A stretch of 8,697 nt of DNA from NCBI GenBank assembly GCA_905373605.1, contig CAJPTO010000124.1, positions 1 through 8,697 on the forward strand, given 5' to 3'. Positions 6,401 through 8,697 of the stretch are shown here, in pieces. The translations under genes and the position numbers were made by a program. Below the pieces are notes generated by a model. That model was not told the DNA's origin. It searched no databases and saw only the letters and a program-made list of their open reading frames with translations. This DNA is from an uncultured Prevotella sp. (GTDB taxonomy: Bacteria > Bacteroidota > Bacteroidia > Bacteroidales > Bacteroidaceae). The number at the start of each line of letters is the position of its first letter. Position 1 is the stretch's first letter.

Positions 6401-7064
6401 CATCGTGCTGCCCAAGGGCGTTAGCTACCAGTTTACCGGCACCTACGAGCAAGAAGCGCACGCCACAAAGCGCCTTGCGCTGGTTATTCCCGTGGCCTTG
6501 CTCTCCATCTTGCTCATTCTCTACTTCCAATTCCGCTCCGTAACGGCCTCGTTCATCCATTTCTCGGGTGTTTTCGTGGCTTTTGCAGGTGGGTTTATCC
6601 TGATATGGCTCTACGGTCAGCCGTGGTTCCTCGACTTTTCCGTTGCCGGAACCAACATGCGCACGCTCTTCGGCATGCACACCATCAACATGAGCGTGGC
6701 CGTTTGGGTGGGTTTCATCGCCCTTTTCGGCATTGCCACCGACGATGGCGTGCTGATGGGCACCTACATTCACCAAGTGTTCGAAGACGAGAAGCCGCAA
6801 ACACGCCACCAGATACAAGAAGCGGTGGTGAAAGCAGGCCTTAAACGCGTGCGCCCAGCGGCCATGACAACGGCCTCAACGCTCATCGCACTGCTGCCCG
6901 TGCTTACATCTACGGGCAAGGGAGCCGACATAATGGTGCCAATGGCCATACCAACGTTCGGCGGAATGCTCATCCAAACGATGACGATGTTTGTCGTTCC
7001 CGTGCTGCAATGTTGGTGGCGCGAGGGCGTTGCTAGAAGAAACGCCGCCGAAAAAGCGCGCTAG
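3414..7064 (+). CDS. cusA: CusA/CzcA-type heavy-metal RND efflux pump, likely Cu(I)/Ag(I)
   Basis: A 1216-residue inner-membrane proton-driven exporter. Family signatures run from end to end: VDAIPDVGDNQ (47-57), QITYPLTTALL, TLGPDATALG (140-149), GxxxD in TM4 with D431 and E438-N439, GKEFMPSLDEG (646-656) and RVRPAAMTT (1145-1153). Three methionines align with the E. coli CusA Cu(I)/Ag(I) site M573/M623/M672: M661 (MLMPTS), M711 (QMYETT) and M813 (VMLSTG), so monovalent copper or silver is the likely substrate rather than Zn/Co. It is longer than E. coli CusA (1047): about 53 extra residues lie near 720-773, and an added stretch at about 540-620 seems to contain two more membrane segments. 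D1110 stands where E. coli has E939, and A1149 where it has K984, by alignment from memory. TM1 follows the MLKK start directly. The next gene, 153 bases downstream, encodes the outer-membrane channel. Confidence 0.95.
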   Translation: MLKKTITYFLKNRVVTAILLLAIIAGGLATAPFDWHGGLIPRSAVAVDAIPDVGDNQQIVATDWMGRSPKDVQEQITYPLTTALLGIPGVKTIRSTSMFGMSFIYIIFKDDVEFYWSRSRILEKLNSLPPDLLPQGVQPTLGPDATALGQIYWYTLEGRDTKTGKPTGGWDPQELRTIQDFYVRYAISSADGVAEVASVGGFVKEYQVDLDPDAMRAHGVDLIQVMKAVKNANIDVGAGTMEVNRVEYLIRGLGYVKSIEDLENAAITSKDGVPVRVKDVARVNFGPADRRGGLDKEGQEAVGGVVVARYGSNPMDVINNVKAKIAEMKAGLPEKKLADGRTSKVTVVPFYDRTQLIKETVGTLESALTHEVIICVIVVLILVLNLRASVVIAAMLPLAVLATFVVMRLVGIEANIVALSGIAIAIGVMVDVGVVFMENVVRHMERRYGRDAHVHGKTLEEVISEAVGEVSAAIVTAMMTTIISFLPVFAMQAQEGKLFHPLAFTKTFALTASLVLGLLILPTLAYWVFSLRLPQRWAKRLLPSGKPLTVRLWRWQVPVNVLAIAVAVILAVYVLASMWLPLGPEAGIVANWLFVSAVVGFILGALWLLVIHYERILRWCLAHRLLFMSLPVATLVAGVLIWRGTGKEFMPSLDEGSFMLMPTSMPNSGVEENIRNTRLIDRRLAAIPEVEMAVGKWGRVNSALDPAPIQMYETTINYRPEYILDDNGHRMRFATDSHGRYKLRNGGVYDPSKGFRPMPKDSLVPSARGDYFRQWRPTIRTADDIWQEITRAATLPGLTGSPKLQPIATRMVMLSTGLKAPMGLKIYGESLADIEKAGLQLEKAMKQMPDINAASVYYDRSEGAPYIELRLDREKMARYGIQVGDMQSVIETAIGGMSEGNTVEGRERFAIRVRYARELRNDPDALSQILITASNGTQIPLGQLAEIQFTKGATMISSENTFLVGYITFDKQGQKAEVDVVNDAKERLHHLIEHGNIVLPKGVSYQFTGTYEQEAHATKRLALVIPVALLSILLILYFQFRSVTASFIHFSGVFVAFAGGFILIWLYGQPWFLDFSVAGTNMRTLFGMHTINMSVAVWVGFIALFGIATDDGVLMGTYIHQVFEDEKPQTRHQIQEAVVKAGLKRVRPAAMTTASTLIALLPVLTSTGKGADIMVPMAIPTFGGMLIQTMTMFVVPVLQCWWREGVARRNAAEKAR

Positions 7065-7165
7065 GTGGGCTAGATTTTCTAGAAATTCTAGTGATTCTAG
7101 GTATCCTAGAGATCCTAGAGATCCTAGGATTGTTAGGAGAACTAGATAAATCCTAGGGGACCTAG
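7062..7165 (+). repeat. 9-bp TAG-ending repeat array, copy 2, starting at the cusA stop
   Basis: TAG occurs at 7062 (the cusA stop) and then at exactly 9-base steps to 7143, ten in all, followed by 7154 and 7163. Units such as ATTTTCTAG, AAATTCTAG, GTATCCTAG and AGATCCTAG match the NNNTYCTAG consensus of the arrays at 546-635 and 8531-8602. The array ends in CTAGGCA like the others. It occupies most of the cusA-tolC spacer. The opposite strand is open only because TAG reads as CTA there. Confidence 0.9.
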
Positions 7166-7217
7166 GCATGTTCGAAGCCCTTTAACCCCTAGACATAACC
7201 CAAAAAAAACAAAGACA

Positions 7218-8504
7218 ATGACACGCAAACTAACACATATCGCCCTTGCGCTTGTCCTTTCGGCCACAGCCCAAGCGCAAGATAGCCTTCGCCATTACAT
7301 GGCCTTGGCCATTAAGAACAACCCCCAGATGGCCCAATTGCAAATGGCTTATCATGCCAATGACGCCATAACGGCAGGCGCAAACACCCTACCCGACCCC
7401 GAACTGTCGCTGGGGTTCTTCCCCAAAGCGATGGAACATGTGGGCGGAAAGCAGGTGATGACGGTGCAACTGATGCAGATGTGGCCGTGGTTTGGCACGC
7501 TTAAGGCCAACAAAGGCGTGAAGCAATGGCGCGCCAAGGCCGCTTTCCACAAGATGAGGCAGGGGGCCTTGGCCGTTATCTACGATGTGCAACGCCAATG
7601 GTACGAGCTGTTGGCCACGCAGGCGGCGCAAAAAAGCATCCTTCAAAACATCGCCTTGCTCAAGGATGTGCAGCAGGTGGCACTATATAAGTATAAGGCT
7701 GGCACCGCAATGAGGGACGCACGCCTGAGCGACCAGCTTAGAATTGAGGCCGAACTGGCCACACTAGAGGAACGCCGACTTAGCCTAGACTCGCAAATGG
7801 AGTTGCAACGCAGGCAGTTCAACTTGCTTTTGCATCGCGATGAGCGACTGCCCGTTGCCCTACCCGACACGATTGTGCCGCACCGCATTGTGGAAACGTC
7901 GTGGGAAGAGATTGTAGACCGCAGTCCGGAACTGGCACAAACCACTGCCGAGAGCGAGGCTTTCAAAGCCGAAGCACAACGGGCAAAGCTGCAAGGGCGG
8001 CCGATGATGGGGCTTGGCATCGAGTATATGGTGAACAAACGCCGCGATGTAATGGCCCCAGGTGTGATGCCGGGCATGAATGGGATGAACATGTGGATGC
8101 CCATGTTGAAGCTGTCATTGCCCATTTACACCCGAAAAACCTCGTCGGCTGTGCGTTCGGCGCGTATGATGCAAGCCGCATCACAGGCTTCTTACGCCTT
8201 ACAGGTGGACAAGCTTCGCGCTCGTTACCTCGCCATTGCACAGCAAGAAGACGATGCGCAGCGCAAAATAAGGCTTTACGCAGCGCAAATTCGTCTGCTC
8301 AACAATACGCTCCAGCTGATGCAAACCGAATATGCCAACGGCGCAACATCGCTATCTGACATTCTCCAAACGCTTCGTGAGCGGGTGGATTACGCACTAA
8401 AGCTGCAACAAACGCTTGCCCTACATGCCACTATCGTGGCGCAATACGAAGAAATTGCAGGGCAAAACGAGGGGATGATTGGGGGAGTAAGTAGTAAGGA
8501 GTAA
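7218..8504 (+). CDS. TolC/CusC-type outer-membrane efflux channel
   Basis: A 428-residue outer-membrane factor. A signal peptide with a likely cut after AQA (residue 20) shows export; there is no lipobox cysteine, unlike E. coli CusC. The body has the TolC double-repeat layout: long amphipathic helices at about 100-200 and 310-415, and transmembrane strands near 60-85 (LSLGFF to QLMQMWPWFG) and 262-305. QMWPWFG resembles the strand-to-helix junction of Bacteroidota CusC/CzcC-like proteins. The second strand region carries a methionine-rich stretch, seven Met in residues 279-296, suiting soft metals. It would dock with the CusA-type pump through an adaptor that is not in the window. No promoter box is evident upstream, so cotranscription with cusA is likely. 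The last codons (GVSSKE) run into a GTAAGTAGTAAGGAGTAAAG low-complexity sequence related in inverse to the cusA leader. Confidence 0.92.
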   Translation: MTRKLTHIALALVLSATAQAQDSLRHYMALAIKNNPQMAQLQMAYHANDAITAGANTLPDPELSLGFFPKAMEHVGGKQVMTVQLMQMWPWFGTLKANKGVKQWRAKAAFHKMRQGALAVIYDVQRQWYELLATQAAQKSILQNIALLKDVQQVALYKYKAGTAMRDARLSDQLRIEAELATLEERRLSLDSQMELQRRQFNLLLHRDERLPVALPDTIVPHRIVETSWEEIVDRSPELAQTTAESEAFKAEAQRAKLQGRPMMGLGIEYMVNKRRDVMAPGVMPGMNGMNMWMPMLKLSLPIYTRKTSSAVRSARMMQAASQASYALQVDKLRARYLAIAQQEDDAQRKIRLYAAQIRLLNNTLQLMQTEYANGATSLSDILQTLRERVDYALKLQQTLALHATIVAQYEEIAGQNEGMIGGVSSKE

Positions 8505-8530
8505 AGCAAATGCTTTGCAGCTATAGGCTG

Positions 8531-8602
8531 GCTTTCTAGGTTTTCTAGTTATTCTAGGTTTTCTAGGTTTCCTAGATATTCTAGGTTTCCTAGGCTTTCT
8601 AG
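8531..8602 (+). repeat. 9-bp TAG-ending repeat array, copy 3
   Basis: Eight contiguous 9-bp units end in TAG at 8537, 8546, 8555, 8564, 8573, 8582, 8591 and 8600 without any break in period. The units GTTTTCTAG, TTATTCTAG, GTTTCCTAG and ATATTCTAG vary mainly in the first four bases. It ends with CTAGGCA. It lies 26 bases after the tolC stop and is the most regular of the three copies. Confidence 0.92.
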
Positions 8603-8654
8603 GCAGAACACGCCAAACAGCGAAGCCATCTTTCAGCCTTCCCCCTTTAATTCA

Positions 8655-8697
8655 CAAAGCATATCACTCCCCTCTCCCCTTGGAGAGGGGTCGGGGG
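8655..8697 (-). repeat. 43-bp palindrome-centred dispersed repeat, copy B (may continue past the edge)
   Basis: The reverse complement of this stretch matches copy A (3213-3255) at 40 of 43 positions, including the CCCTCTCC/GGAGAGGG palindrome (core 8669-8690) and the ATATGCTTTG flank. The two inverted copies bracket cusA and tolC. The element reaches the last base of the window, so its true end is unknown. Confidence 0.85.

Noticed and set aside
5667..6818. 383-residue open frame on the minus strand
   Set aside because: It lies wholly inside cusA, whose conserved motifs are unbroken across it, and the translation is His/Gly-rich with no family likeness; a shadow of codon bias.
6876..7169. 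Minus-strand frame with a repeating LGSLGSLGYLESLEF pattern
   Set aside because: It looks like a leucine repeat protein but is the complement of the TAG array (TAG reads as CTA, Leu) plus antisense cusA; no start context or promoter supports it.
8503..8518. Terminator hairpin at the tolC stop (AAAGCA-AA-TGCTTT)
   Set aside because: The stem is only six A/T-rich pairs with a 2-base loop and no T-run follows.

Overview
The window looks like chromosomal DNA of a Bacteroidota species, most likely in or near Prevotella. The evidence is a Bacteroidota-type promoter (TTTG, a 20-base spacer, then TAnnTTTG) in front of dps, two more TAnnTTTG boxes in front of other genes, start codons that mostly lack a strong Shine-Dalgarno sequence, a lipoprotein with acidic residues just after the lipidated cysteine, and protein types (a HYC_CC_PP-like protein, a long CusA with extra segments) typical of that phylum. 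Genus placement is inference.

Layout. Positions 1-409 (minus strand) hold the 5' part of a Dps ferritin-like gene, which runs off the left edge. It has a clear promoter and an OxyR-like inverted repeat upstream. The 550-base divergent intergenic region (410-961) carries a 9-bp-period TAG-ending repeat array, then a 190-base stretch with no G at all, and then the promoter of a 456-residue lipoprotein (962-2332). The gap after the lipoprotein (2333-2758) holds five 22-bp palindromic repeats, a perfect hairpin and a promoter box enclosed by an inverted repeat.

A metal-efflux cluster follows, all on the plus strand: a small secreted Cys/His-rich protein of the HYC_CC_PP type (2759-3181), a 1216-residue CusA/CzcA-type RND pump that keeps the three methionines of the Cu(I)/Ag(I) site (3414-7064), and a TolC/CusC-type outer-membrane channel with a methionine-rich loop (7218-8504). 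Together they would move monovalent copper or silver from the periplasm or inner membrane across the outer membrane. The periplasmic adaptor (CusB type) needed to join pump and channel is not in the window; it may lie just beyond the right edge.

The most unusual content is not the genes but the spacers. Every gap is filled with short-period repeats: three separate arrays in which TAG recurs exactly every 9 bp (one continuing in frame from the cusA stop codon), a 9-bp TCGGACAAG repeat, a 22-bp palindromic array, a G-free tract with a 27-bp duplication, and a 43-bp palindrome-centred repeat present in two inverted copies that bracket cusA-tolC. I found no RNA genes, CRISPR array, transposase or integrase.
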